64,000 nucleotides of DNA, taken from positions 248,001-312,000 of the forward strand of contig JADKFA010000001.1 in assembly GCA_016717725.1 (NCBI GenBank), read 5' to 3'. The DNA is from Bacteroidota bacterium (GTDB lineage: Bacteria; Bacteroidota; Bacteroidia; AKYH767-A; OLB10). Positions 19,851-28,565 of this stretch are shown one piece after another. A program made the translations under genes and the position numbers. Positions within the stretch are counted from its first letter, which is position 1; each line of letters opens with the position of its first letter. Under the pieces are notes generated by a model. It had not been told where the DNA came from. It was given only the letters and a program-made list of their open reading frames with translations, and searched no databases.

Positions 19851-20345
19851 ATGGAATTTACACTCAGCAGAGATAAATTTTCGATTATAATTACCTCCAT
19901 CGTCATTGCTTTTGCGCTTGCAGGAGTAATCATCTTCTATTTTGGCGAATTCATTATTGACCAACGCGCACATTTTGCACTGCTATTTAGTAGTTTTTTA
20001 ATTCTACTTCTCTGCGTCGTGTTTTACTTTTATCGTCCATTAAAATACAGTATTGAAAATGGAAACATTAGAATATCGAGAATGCTTGGCGATAAAATCA
20101 TTTTAAAAGATGATATCAAAACGGTTCGAATTCCCTCTAAGCACGATATGGCATGGCCCATTCGCTCTTTTGGCAATGGCGGACTTTTCGGATATACTGG
20201 CCGTTATTATACGAAACACATTGGATCCATGATTTGGTTTTGTAGCAGAAAAAATAATTTTATCCTTATTGAAAGGAAAAACAAACTACCCATCGTAATA
20301 AGTCCAGATGAGTATAAAGCCTTTGTAAAAGCTTATGCGGCTTAG
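19851..20345 (+). CDS. Membrane-anchored PH-like domain protein
   Basis: 164 aa: two membrane helices at about 10-30 and 40-60, then a compact beta-rich domain (YSIENGNIRISRMLGDKIIL, TVRIPSKHDMAWPIRSFG, FGYTGRYYTKHIGSMIWF, ILIERKNKLPIVISP) with the pattern of bacterial PH domains (DUF304/bPH). The Pro-Ser-Trp-rich insert and GNGGLFGYTG loop are typical of a Bacteroidota subgroup. The role is unknown. It starts 10 bp after the aminopeptidase gene, so the two may be cotranscribed. Confidence 0.75.
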   Translation: MEFTLSRDKFSIIITSIVIAFALAGVIIFYFGEFIIDQRAHFALLFSSFLILLLCVVFYFYRPLKYSIENGNIRISRMLGDKIILKDDIKTVRIPSKHDMAWPIRSFGNGGLFGYTGRYYTKHIGSMIWFCSRKNNFILIERKNKLPIVISPDEYKAFVKAYAA

Positions 20346-20361
20346 ATTACTACACTGATTT

Positions 20362-21344
20362 TTAAATTACAAAATAATTGTAAATCCATCCTGCGCATAA
20401 AAGTAAAAACATTACCTCCATCACCCATCTCTTTTTTCCACTCAAAAAATAATAGGCTAGATAGATGGACACTGGAAGTACAATAATACTATAGCGGTAT
20501 AGGGATTCATCTCTTGAAAAAAGCACCGATAAAATTCCGATGGGTATAAGTAACACCAAAAGCTGTTGAATCAGTCGGGACTTAGTTACATTTTTAAAAT
20601 AGTTGGTTTGCAATTTCAATAATGAGAGGATAAACAAAATACCAACGATTACGACACTCAAAATATATTTTACATTAAAGATATGCGCAAGGTCTATTTG
20701 TCTTTTAATTCCAGAAACAAAAACCCGCTCATAAAATGACATTAATTCATCATTCCAGAAATAATAGAAAAAAGCAAAAAAGAAAGGTAAAAGCAATCCC
20801 ATAATACTCACGGTCCATAGTCGCCATGAGAAAGGTCGCAGTATTAAAATACAAAGAATATAAAATAAGAAGAGGAAAATAGTTGGCAAATAAAACAGCG
20901 CCGCCAACGACAACAAAAATGCCCCATCAAAAGATAAAGCTAAGGGTGCTGGATGTTTATATAAAGAGAATACTTTATCAAAAACAAAAATGAGTAAACT
21001 GTTGACAAAAAGTATAGGATGAATCCACAAAAAAGGGGGAAAGAGTCCAGCGATGATAATAAACATAAGCGCTGGAAGCCAGGATTGCTTATACAAAACT
21101 TCATGTTTATCAATAACATGGTTAATATGAATGGCTTGACTGGTGAATAAAAGAAAAGCAAGAAAGACCGAGAGTACGGGTGGGATATAAGTTAACCCTC
21201 TAACTATCAAATCATAAAGGGGCATTCCATTCCGGCCACAATTTCATAAGTACCTGATTTTGAAACAAACCACATAGAAGCCGATAAAATCACCAAGATG
21301 ACCAGTGGAAAAATTTGTGTGGTTCGAAAGCTTCGTATTAGCAT
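20362..21344 (-). pseudogene. DUF6427-like polytopic membrane protein, frameshifted near its 5' end
   Basis: The long frame (20362-21225) encodes about eight membrane helices (LIVRGLTYIPPVLSVFLAFL, ALMFIIIAGLFPPFLW, and so on). Its true start is upstream: ATG 21344 opens MLIRSFRTTQIFPLVILVIL, then SASMWFVSKSGTYEIVAG, which runs out of frame at about 21232. Adding one A in GGAATGG gives VAGNGMPLYDL and joins the two parts into about 327 aa. This matches the DUF6427 family, widespread in Bacteroidota and often mislabelled beta-carotene monooxygenase. Either it is a sequencing error or the first helix has been lost. Confidence 0.7.
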
Positions 21345-21400
21345 TTAAATTTTATTCAGTGATAATTTTCTATAAATTTGCAACAAATTAAACGAAAAAT

Positions 21401-21583
21401 ATGACTGCCATCTTCAAAGGAATTGCAACTGCCGCAGAATCCATCTTCCCTATACTTCCTAGTTTCGGTGCCTTGGCAAATTGGTTTTTTGGATTAACCA
21501 TTACCATAGGTGTTATTTACTGGCTTTGGTACGATGCAAAAGTAAAGCGTGGCGGTGACAATTACATGGCGAAGAAAGGATAA
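21401..21583 (+). CDS. 60-aa single-helix membrane protein next to the DUF6427 gene
   Basis: A short protein with one membrane helix (ALANWFFGLTITIGVIYWLW) and a Lys-rich tail. It resembles the small DUF6341-type proteins that neighbour DUF6427 genes in Bacteroidota, and here it is divergent from that gene by 56 bp. A good terminator follows. The function is unknown; a shared complex with the DUF6427 protein is only an inference from neighbourhood. Confidence 0.7.
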   Translation: MTAIFKGIATAAESIFPILPSFGALANWFFGLTITIGVIYWLWYDAKVKRGGDNYMAKKG

Positions 21584-21601
21584 TATCTATATTTAATACA
21601 G

Positions 21602-21637
21602 AAAGGCATTCTCTGAAAAGAGCGATGCCTTTTTTTA
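21602..21637 (+). terminator. Rho-independent terminator after the 60-aa gene
   Basis: Stem AAAGGCAT / ATGCCTTT around a 15-nt loop, followed by a run of seven Ts. Confidence 0.8.
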
Positions 21638-21870
21638 TGCGATTATTTTGAAGATAAACAACAAATCAATCTTTTACTTTAAATTTCGTCCATCAAAACA
21701 AACTATTAGTTCTCCGATAAATTTGTTCGCGATGCAACAAAACGCAGAGGCTGCGCTGCGCCAATATTTCACGCAAAGGCGCGGAGACGCAAAGTTTTAT
21801 TTGCATTAAATTTTATTGTGAAGGTCGCAAAGGCTGAGTAACGAAAATCACTTTCAATGCCGAAAGAAAT

Positions 21871-24186
21871 TTATTTAAAATACATAAGCTTCGTTACGCA
21901 ATTGTTTTCACTGGTTGCATCTGAAGAAAAAACCAGATACACACCAGTTGCAACTTTTTCACCTTTCAAATTGGTGCCATTCCATATTGCTTGTGTACCA
22001 AGTGCAGTAGTTTGATAGACCAATCCTCCACTAACATCTGTAATTTTTACAATACCATTCGGGACTAATCCTTTTATTGCGATGGGTCCATCATACTCTT
22101 TACGAACTGGATTGGGGTACACAACAATATCATCACAACCTGTTATTTCATCATTCGGTTCAACGGCATCACTTTGGTAGCTTATCAATCCTTTATCGGT
22201 ACCAAAATAAACTTCACCTGTTTTACCATTGATGGTGATGGATGTAATATTATTTGAAAATAGTGGACTATTCTCCAACGTGAAATGCTTAACTTGATTT
22301 TGTCCATCAGCACTAAACAAATACACTCCGCCAGCTTCGGTTCCCACCCATTTTCTGTTTGCACCATCAACAGCAATTGCAGTAACCACTTCCGATGCTA
22401 ACAAATACTGATAAGAATTATCCTGACGAATTAATATTTGTTGAGGTGAAAGAGAAGGCGGATAGAATAAATAAATTCCTGTTTGTGTACCAGTCCAAAT
22501 TGTCCCTTCTTTATCCATTGCCAAAGCGCGTACTCTGTTAGATGCAAAATCAACAACATCAAATTTATCATCAGCGGTATTATCGATTGTGTTATTTGGA
22601 TTGAAAACCAAAAGACCATCATTCCCTCCTACATTCTCAAAAATGGTTGTCCATATATAACCATTCATATCAATAATTAAGTCTCCTGTTTTTGCTTGTG
22701 CATTAATTTTTCCTGGAAAATTAAATGTCTTCCAGGTACCATCTGTTTTCAAAACACTTATTACATTTTTCACTCCTGCATTTGAAATCCATAAATTTCG
22801 ATCCACGTCGAGTGCAATACCATGCACTTTAAATTGAGAAGGATTACCAATTTGAGCAGTAATAGTAGAGTTAGCAGTATCATAACGCGCTACAACTTGA
22901 CCATCTTTTAATTCTATTAAACCTGAGCCACCCGAACTAATATACAAATGGTTTTTATTAGAAGGATCAACCGCAAGACACATCGCATCATAAAAATTGT
23001 ATTGAGAAAACAAAGGTGTGGCGGCAGATTTACCATCATAAGTTATCCATGTGCCGTTCTCATATTCTGAAAATCCATCGTACTGATATGCATTTATCCA
23101 TGTGCCTGTTCTGGGTCCATGCACCACCCATAGTTTTCCATCCACCACTTGCATAGCAGCGCATCGAGAAGAGTTAGGACCCTGCAACAAAATTTTTTCA
23201 AATGCTGTACCATCCACTTTTAACAGTCCTCTTGTTTTATCTCCAATCCATGCTACGTCACTGATATCCTCTACACCATCATTAAAATCAGGACTAGAAA
23301 TTACACTCCCATTAACATTTCGAATCACATTTAGATTCGTGTCAAAAACAAACAAACCTGCAGGAGTGGTCATATACAACTTCCCTTGTTCGGTACGCAA
23401 GCTACGTTTTTGATCAGAAGAAATCATTTCATTAGGTAAAGGATTACCCCACGTACCATTCCATGCCAACATCGTATCCCCATTGGCGCGAGTGTAATTT
23501 ACGAGAAGCTGATTATTAAAATAAATGGCATGATTAAACACGCCGACATTTCCAGTATCTCCTAAAATTCTTGTCCAGGCTGTATAATTTGCGATAAATG
23601 GATTATTCAACTGCGCTTGATAAACGCCATCATCTGTTACAGCATAAATATCATTTCCATTAGTTGTTACATCCATCACTTCTGGATGCACACTGGCACT
23701 TGAAATAAAATACGTGTCTTTAATTTCCTTTCGTTGTAAATCCAACACGACGATTCCAAATCCGCAAGAAAAATAAACATAACGACCATCTAAACTTAAT
23801 TGATTAATTACTTTGCTTCCAGGAATATTCTTCCTTTTTATATCACTCAAATTTGACATTTTATTTTCATCGCTAAGCAAATCGATATTCGTATTATTAT
23901 AAGCGATGATAAGTTCATGATACGTTTCTGAATAAACGATTGAACTAATTCCAAAATCATTCAATCCATTAAGCTTTGAAAACCGATTGAGGCTATTATC
24001 AGATTTCTCATATGAAAACAATCCATCTTGAGTAGCACAAAAAACGCGAGAAGGCGTATTCGCAACCACTTTTCCTTGAAGATATGGTAAGTGTTCGCGC
24101 CAACTTCCAATCGAAAACGACTGTGCTTGGAGTGAATGAACGGCCAAAAAGGAGAGGGCAAAGAGGAGAGTAAAGAATCGATTCAT
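21871..24186 (-). CDS. porZ: T9SS accessory protein PorZ-like
   Basis: About 771 aa from ATG 24186 (MNRFFTLLFALSFLAVHSLQ, signal peptide). It opens with the PorZ-type SIGSWREHLPYLQGKVVANT, then two-component-regulator-like beta-propeller blades (VFCATQDGLFSYEK, IDMNGYIWTTIFENVGGN, GTIWTGTQTGIYLF, GANRKWVGTEAGGVYLFS), and ends in a type A sorting domain (CDDIVVYPNPVRKEYDGPIA ... KGEKVATGVYLVFSS). In Porphyromonas PorZ is part of the surface attachment complex that delivers A-LPS to the sortase. It is a machinery gene, consistent with the many T9SS cargo genes in this window. Confidence 0.85.
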   Translation of the reverse strand: MNRFFTLLFALSFLAVHSLQAQSFSIGSWREHLPYLQGKVVANTPSRVFCATQDGLFSYEKSDNSLNRFSKLNGLNDFGISSIVYSETYHELIIAYNNTNIDLLSDENKMSNLSDIKRKNIPGSKVINQLSLDGRYVYFSCGFGIVVLDLQRKEIKDTYFISSASVHPEVMDVTTNGNDIYAVTDDGVYQAQLNNPFIANYTAWTRILGDTGNVGVFNHAIYFNNQLLVNYTRANGDTMLAWNGTWGNPLPNEMISSDQKRSLRTEQGKLYMTTPAGLFVFDTNLNVIRNVNGSVISSPDFNDGVEDISDVAWIGDKTRGLLKVDGTAFEKILLQGPNSSRCAAMQVVDGKLWVVHGPRTGTWINAYQYDGFSEYENGTWITYDGKSAATPLFSQYNFYDAMCLAVDPSNKNHLYISSGGSGLIELKDGQVVARYDTANSTITAQIGNPSQFKVHGIALDVDRNLWISNAGVKNVISVLKTDGTWKTFNFPGKINAQAKTGDLIIDMNGYIWTTIFENVGGNDGLLVFNPNNTIDNTADDKFDVVDFASNRVRALAMDKEGTIWTGTQTGIYLFYPPSLSPQQILIRQDNSYQYLLASEVVTAIAVDGANRKWVGTEAGGVYLFSADGQNQVKHFTLENSPLFSNNITSITINGKTGEVYFGTDKGLISYQSDAVEPNDEITGCDDIVVYPNPVRKEYDGPIAIKGLVPNGIVKITDVSGGLVYQTTALGTQAIWNGTNLKGEKVATGVYLVFSSDATSENNCVTKLMYFK

Positions 24187-24326
24187 AAGATTCATAGAGG
24201 TAATATAACTCAGCAATTGGGTAATTATTGTTTTGCCAAAGATCATAAATCCCTTGTAAACAATTCAAATTTTATCATTAGAATAGCTAGATTCCTACTA
24301 AATTCGTAGCCATATTAAAAATAAAC

Positions 24327-26084
24327 ATGTTTAGATCACATACTTGCGGAGAACTGCGCATTAGCGACATTGGAAAAGAAGTAATATTAAGTGGGTGGGT
24401 TCAGCGCTCACGAGACTTAGGAGGTATGACCTTCATTGACTTACGTGACCGCTATGGACTCACTCAGCTGGCTTTTAACATGGATAGCAATGCTCCTATG
24501 TGTGAAGCAGCGCGAAAAGTTAATCGGGAATATGTGATTCAGATTCATGGGAAAGTGAAGGAACGCGAGAGCAAGAATTTGAAAATGCCAACAGGAGAAA
24601 TCGAAATTATTGTCGATAAATTGGACATTCTGAATACCGCCATCACACCGCCCTTCACCATTGAAGAAAACACTGATGGTGGAGAAGATATTCGAATGAA
24701 GTATCGTTACTTGGATTTACGCCGCAACACGGTAAGAGCGAACTTAGAATTGAGGCATCGCATGGCTATTGAAACACGAAATTATTTAGATAAGCAGCAA
24801 TTTTTAGAAGTGGAAACTCCAGTTCTCATTAAATCTACACCGGAGGGAGCTCGCGATTTTGTGGTGCCATCTCGTATGAACCAAGGTGAATTTTATGCCT
24901 TACCGCAATCGCCACAAACGTTTAAACAATTGTTGATGGTTGCAGGATTTGATCGCTATTATCAGATAGTAAAATGTTTCCGCGATGAAGATTTGAGAGC
25001 GGATCGTCAACCAGAATTTACTCAGATTGACTGTGAAATGAGCTTTGTAGAGAGAGAAGATATTCTAAATACGTTTGAAGGACTTGTTCGTCATTTATTT
25101 AAAACTGTAAAAGGAATTGACCTTGGCGAATTACCGCATATGACCTATGCAGATGCGATGAAATATTATGGTTGTGATAAACCCGATACACGTTTCGATA
25201 TGCGTTTTTGCGAGTTGAATGAGGTAGCGAAAGGAAAAGGGTTTAAAGTTTTTGACGATGCTGAATTAGTTGTTGGAATTTGTGCGAAGGGATGTGCCGA
25301 ATATACCCGCAAACAAACGGACGAGCTAATTGAATTTGTAAAGCGGCCTCAAGTGGGAGCTAACGGTATCGTCTATGTGAAGATGGGTGCAGATGGAAGT
25401 ATTAAATCGACCGTTGACAAATTCTACACTCCTGAAGAATTAAAAAAATGGGCAGAGATCCTGAATGCAGAGGCGGGAGATTTACTACTGATCATGGCAG
25501 GCGAGGCGAACAAAACCCGAAAAGCATTAAACGATTTACGGTTAGAGATGGGCACTCTTTTAGGACTTCGCAATAAAGATAATTATCAATGCTTATGGGT
25601 AGTTGATTTTCCATTGCTAGAATGGAGTGAAGAGGCATCTCGATTCTTTGCGATGCATCATCCATTTACTTCACCTTTGGTGGAAGATATTACATTATTA
25701 GAAACTGATCCAGGAAAGATCAGAGCTAATGCTTACGATATGGTCATCAATGGTGTTGAAGTTGGTGGTGGAAGCATTCGCATCTTCAACAAAGATTTGC
25801 AGAAAAAAATGTTTAGCATTCTTGGATTTACCGATGAAGAAGCGCAGGCGCAATTTGGATTCTTAATGACTGCGTTTGAATATGGAGCTCCTCCACATGG
25901 TGGAATTGCATTTGGCTTCGACCGACTTTGTTCGTTGTTTGGAGGATCAGAAAGTATTCGTGATTTCATTGCTTTTCCAAAAAATAATTCGGGAAGAGAT
26001 GTGATGATAGACGCACCTTCAGTGATTGATGCGCATCAATTGAAAGAATTGGGAATTGATGTTACTCTGCAAGAAAAAAAATAG
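24327..26084 (+). CDS. aspS: Aspartate--tRNA ligase
   Basis: A 585-aa bacterial-type AspRS. It has an N-terminal OB-fold anticodon domain (HTCGELRISDIGKEVILSGW, FIDLRDRYGLTQLAF), class II motif 2 (FRDEDLRADRQPEFTQID), the GAD insertion domain, and motif 3 (GGIAFGFDRLCSLFGG). The length is normal. It is divergent from porZ with an approximately 140-bp promoter gap, and is followed by a repeat-filled non-coding stretch. Confidence 0.97.
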   Translation: MFRSHTCGELRISDIGKEVILSGWVQRSRDLGGMTFIDLRDRYGLTQLAFNMDSNAPMCEAARKVNREYVIQIHGKVKERESKNLKMPTGEIEIIVDKLDILNTAITPPFTIEENTDGGEDIRMKYRYLDLRRNTVRANLELRHRMAIETRNYLDKQQFLEVETPVLIKSTPEGARDFVVPSRMNQGEFYALPQSPQTFKQLLMVAGFDRYYQIVKCFRDEDLRADRQPEFTQIDCEMSFVEREDILNTFEGLVRHLFKTVKGIDLGELPHMTYADAMKYYGCDKPDTRFDMRFCELNEVAKGKGFKVFDDAELVVGICAKGCAEYTRKQTDELIEFVKRPQVGANGIVYVKMGADGSIKSTVDKFYTPEELKKWAEILNAEAGDLLLIMAGEANKTRKALNDLRLEMGTLLGLRNKDNYQCLWVVDFPLLEWSEEASRFFAMHHPFTSPLVEDITLLETDPGKIRANAYDMVINGVEVGGGSIRIFNKDLQKKMFSILGFTDEEAQAQFGFLMTAFEYGAPPHGGIAFGFDRLCSLFGGSESIRDFIAFPKNNSGRDVMIDAPSVIDAHQLKELGIDVTLQEKK

Positions 26085-26445
26085 AAGCATATTATACCAG
26101 TTATAAATATTTTTTAGTCCAAATAATCAGAATTGTTTATTTGCCAATAAGTTATTTTTACTTTTCCTTAAATAGCACAGTTCATTTTACAGTCTCTCTG
26201 TAATGAATTTTTCAGTTTTTTTAATTAAAATTATTTTCCTAATATACTTGTTACTTTCTTTTACGTGAAAAGAAAGTAACCAAAGAAAGCACGCCACCCA
26301 TCCCGATAGCTATCGCATTGGCGTCAGGCTAAGAAGTAATTTTTAGGGAAAATTAACAGTCGTTTCACTCTTAAAAAGCATAGTTTTTCTTTTAAAAATA
26401 TTTACCTTGTCATGCATCTAAAATAATTTATTGATTGGTACTGAT

Positions 26446-26498
26446 GAGCCCGCTTTCCATAAAATTGGATGAAATCCAATTTTATGGAAAGCGGGCTC
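26446..26498. repeat. Perfect 25-bp-stem hairpin inside the 328-bp element
   Basis: Arms begin GAGCCCGCTTTCC and end GGAAAGCGGGCTC, perfectly complementary over 25 bp around loop GAA. There is no T-tract, so it is not a typical terminator. Confidence 0.85.
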
Positions 26499-26518
26499 TA
26501 TTAAGGGGGGTGAATTCC

Positions 26519-26548
26519 TGTAGAGACGCCATTAATGGCGTCTCTACA
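26519..26548. repeat. Perfect 30-bp palindrome inside the 328-bp element
   Basis: A perfectly self-complementary 30-mer, from TGTAGAGACGCC through a central ATTAAT to GGCGTCTCTACA. Confidence 0.85.
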
Positions 26549-26875
26549 TATTGGGTTTAGCGATTGCTATTTACAAATTTTTGCTAAACCTTTAAATTAG
26601 CCTGACGCTAATGCGATAGCTATCGGGACCAACCAATTTTTACAGATTCTGCTTTCTACTTTCTTTCGCAACCACTGAACAATCTTTTGTGCTATCTCTT
26701 TACTTCACTGGTACAGCAAAAATCGGTTCGTCCCGAAGTGTCGGGATTGCGTGGACGACCTCCGCACTCTTCCGAACGATATTGATTTTTATTAATATTT
26801 ATTGCTCGAAATAAGTTCCTTTTATGTTTATTTAATTGGACTAAATATTATGGATAATTGGTATTATTACTATCA

Positions 26876-26915
26876 AAAAAACGGCTGCCTCAAAATTAGA
26901 AGCAGCCGTTTTTTA
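26876..26915. terminator. Bidirectional terminator between the repeat and the small T9SS gene
   Basis: Stem AAACGGCTGC / GCAGCCGTTT with a loop of about 14 nt and A/T-runs on both sides. It lies 16 bp beyond the stop of the minus-strand gene at 26931, so it mainly serves that gene. Confidence 0.8.
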
Positions 26916-26930
26916 TTACTTACAATTTTG

Positions 26931-27293
26931 TTAAGGCCTCACTGTGATTCTACGAGAAAAGCTTTCTGTGTTTGTTTGAACTTTAACGAAGTAAAACCCT
27001 GCTTTTTTACCTGTTAGATTAATATTAAAAGTAGTAGAATTTTCACGATCGATTATTACATGCTCTACTAAATTTCCAATCATATCATATACTAAGACAG
27101 ATGGCATTTCCGTTATTGCTTTACTAAATGTGATAAAGAGAACACCTTCAGTTGGCATTGGATACAAAGAAATTGAAGTTTCCTTTTGATTTTGTGATAT
27201 TCTTGAATCGCCAAAATTATTTTGAGCGAAGGTGGGTGATATGTCCAGCACTAAAAAACTGGAAAGAAGTATTGAGTATAAAATATTTTTCAT
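26931..27293 (-). CDS. Small T9SS sorting-domain protein, 120 aa
   Basis: Signal peptide (MKNILYSILLSSFLVLDISP, cleavage near TFAQ) followed by a short linker and one type A sorting domain (SISLYPMPTEGVLFITFSKA, LVYDMIGNLVEHVIID, GKKAGFYFVKVQTNTESFSR). Almost nothing lies between signal and sorting domain, so the mature passenger is only about 20 residues. It could be a minimal surface protein or the remains of a larger cargo gene. It is followed by a terminator. Confidence 0.8.
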   Translation of the reverse strand: MKNILYSILLSSFLVLDISPTFAQNNFGDSRISQNQKETSISLYPMPTEGVLFITFSKAITEMPSVLVYDMIGNLVEHVIIDRENSTTFNINLTGKKAGFYFVKVQTNTESFSRRITVRP

Positions 27294-27338
27294 GAGTACG
27301 AGGTTTTAGATTCTGTGTACGTTACAAATACCTTGCCG

Positions 27339-27902
27339 TTACTTATTATTAAATAAATTCATTGTTGGCTGGATACCTGAGGTGGCAAAGCTTTTCACGA
27401 TATCGGCAGCTCTATTTATATTTTCGGGGAGATGGGCTCCTTCTTCTGCAGACCATTTTCCCAGCACATAATCGGATTGCCGACCTTTAGCAAAATCGCT
27501 TCCGATTCCGAACCGAAGTCGTGCAAACTGATCAGTTTGAAGACATTCGATAATACTAGATAATCCATTATGACCTGCTGCACCTCCTGAAGGCTTCAAC
27601 CGTAGAGATCCAAAAGGCAAAGCAAGGTCATCAGATACAATTAACAGGTTTTCGCGAGGAATTTTCAACGAATTAAGCCAATACCTTACAGCTTCTCCAC
27701 TTAAATTCATAAAAGTGGTTGGTTTTATCAAAAACAGTGACCTTCCTTTATGACGGGCTTCGGCCAACCATACTTTTTTATCGTTTTTAAATATAGCACC
27801 TAAAGAATTGGCAACGGCATCTACCACGTCAAAACCAATATTATGACGAGTATGGACATATTCCAAACCAATGTTCCCCAATCCGGCGATAAGATATTTC
27901 AA
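27339..27902 (-). CDS. pth: Peptidyl-tRNA hydrolase
   Basis: 187 aa from TTG 27902 (MKYLIAGLGNIGLEYVHTRH). A GTG at 27923 would add seven residues not seen in the family. The catalytic His is in TRHNIGFDVVDAVA, the Asn in FMNLSGEAVRYW, and the substrate loop in DDLALPFGSLRLKPSGGAAG followed by HNGLSSI. It recycles peptidyl-tRNAs released from stalled ribosomes. It lies downstream of rplY and prs on the same strand, a common order. Confidence 0.95.
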   Translation of the reverse strand: MKYLIAGLGNIGLEYVHTRHNIGFDVVDAVANSLGAIFKNDKKVWLAEARHKGRSLFLIKPTTFMNLSGEAVRYWLNSLKIPRENLLIVSDDLALPFGSLRLKPSGGAAGHNGLSSIIECLQTDQFARLRFGIGSDFAKGRQSDYVLGKWSAEEGAHLPENINRAADIVKSFATSGIQPTMNLFNNK

Positions 27903-27927
27903 GACAACACCTATATTAAACACCGAA

Positions 27928-27948
27928 AGGAACCTTATTCAGGTTCCT
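27928..27948 (-). terminator. Weak hairpin between rplY and pth
   Basis: Stem AGGAACC / GGTTCCT with a 7-nt loop, without a strong T-tract on the minus strand. It could be a weak terminator or an mRNA-processing hairpin upstream of pth. Confidence 0.4.
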
Positions 27949-27972
27949 CACGGATATTAGTTTATCGATTAA

Positions 27973-28551
27973 TTATTTCTTGTCGGCAGTAGTCTCAGCA
28001 GCAGCTACATTACGTGTAGTACGAACTGCAATCACCACATTGGATGGAGAATCTAAAAACTCAACACCCTTCGACTTCAGATCACGAACGCGAATAGTAC
28101 CACCAATTTTGAGTGGAGTAATATCTAATTCGATAAAATCTGGAAGTTGCTTAGGTAAAGCTTTTACTTTCAAGCGACGCACTTTGGTCACCAATTTTCC
28201 ACCTTGTCTAACACCTTCAGAAACACCAGTTACTTTAATGGGAACATTGATTATAACGGGGTTATTATCATTAATTTCCAAGAAGTCAACGTGCTGAATG
28301 ATGTCATTAACTGGGTGGAATTGAATATCTTGCATTACACAAGAATAATCTTTTCCGTCAACCATTACTTTCACGATATACACATTTGGTGTATAAACCA
28401 ATCCTTTGAACTGAGCCAAAGGAACTGAGAAGTGAATGGGTTCTGCTCCACCATAAAGTACACAAGGCACTTGTTCGTCGATACGAAGTGCTTTTAGTGA
28501 TTGTTTGGTCAAGTCAGACCTTTTTAAACCTTGAATTTCAATCGTTTTCAT
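27973..28551 (-). CDS. rplY: 50S ribosomal protein L25/Ctc
   Basis: 192 aa, the long Ctc form: an N-terminal 5S-rRNA-binding domain (EQVPCVLYGGAEPIHFSVPL, CVMQDIQFHPVNDIIQHVDF) and a C-terminal TL5-like beta domain (VIINVPIKVTGVSEGVRQGG, LPDFIELDITPLKIGGTIRV), with an Ala/Thr/Lys-rich tail. It is 14 bp downstream of prs, so an operon is likely. Confidence 0.95.
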   Translation of the reverse strand: MKTIEIQGLKRSDLTKQSLKALRIDEQVPCVLYGGAEPIHFSVPLAQFKGLVYTPNVYIVKVMVDGKDYSCVMQDIQFHPVNDIIQHVDFLEINDNNPVIINVPIKVTGVSEGVRQGGKLVTKVRRLKVKALPKQLPDFIELDITPLKIGGTIRVRDLKSKGVEFLDSPSNVVIAVRTTRNVAAAETTADKK

Positions 28552-28565
28552 TGCTAATAATTGTA

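Larger units (their letters stand above)
26301..26628. mobile_element. 328-bp non-coding element with 32-bp terminal inverted repeats
   Basis: The left terminus (26301-26332) starts TCCCGATAGCTATCGCATTG, and the right terminus (26597-26628) is its reverse complement with one mismatch. It encodes no protein. Inside are two perfect palindromes: a hairpin with a 25-bp stem and 3-nt loop at 26446-26498, and a 30-bp palindrome at 26519-26548. It lies in a position that is uninterrupted in the sister repeat copy at 3812-4130, so it behaves like a MITE-like insertion. No clear target-site duplication is visible. Confidence 0.75.
26245..26898 (+). repeat. Interspersed intergenic repeat, copy 2, interrupted
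   Basis: The same order of blocks as 3812-4130: the AAAGAAAGTAACC hairpin, CACGCCACCCA, AAAAATCGGTTCG, GTGGACGACCTCCGCACT, TTTATTGCTCGAAATA, TTGCCTC/CTGCCTC AAAATTA. Compared with copy 1 it has a 328-bp insertion after CACGCCACCCA, and CGCTG is replaced by the palindrome TCCCGAAGTGTCGGGA at 26733. Confidence 0.85.
26085..26930. other. Gene-free gap with nested repeats
   Basis: No coding frame. It contains copy 2 of the interspersed repeat (26245-26898), interrupted by a 328-bp inverted-repeat element (26301-26628), and closes with a bidirectional terminator. The first 160 bp after aspS is plain AT-rich DNA. Confidence 0.7.
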
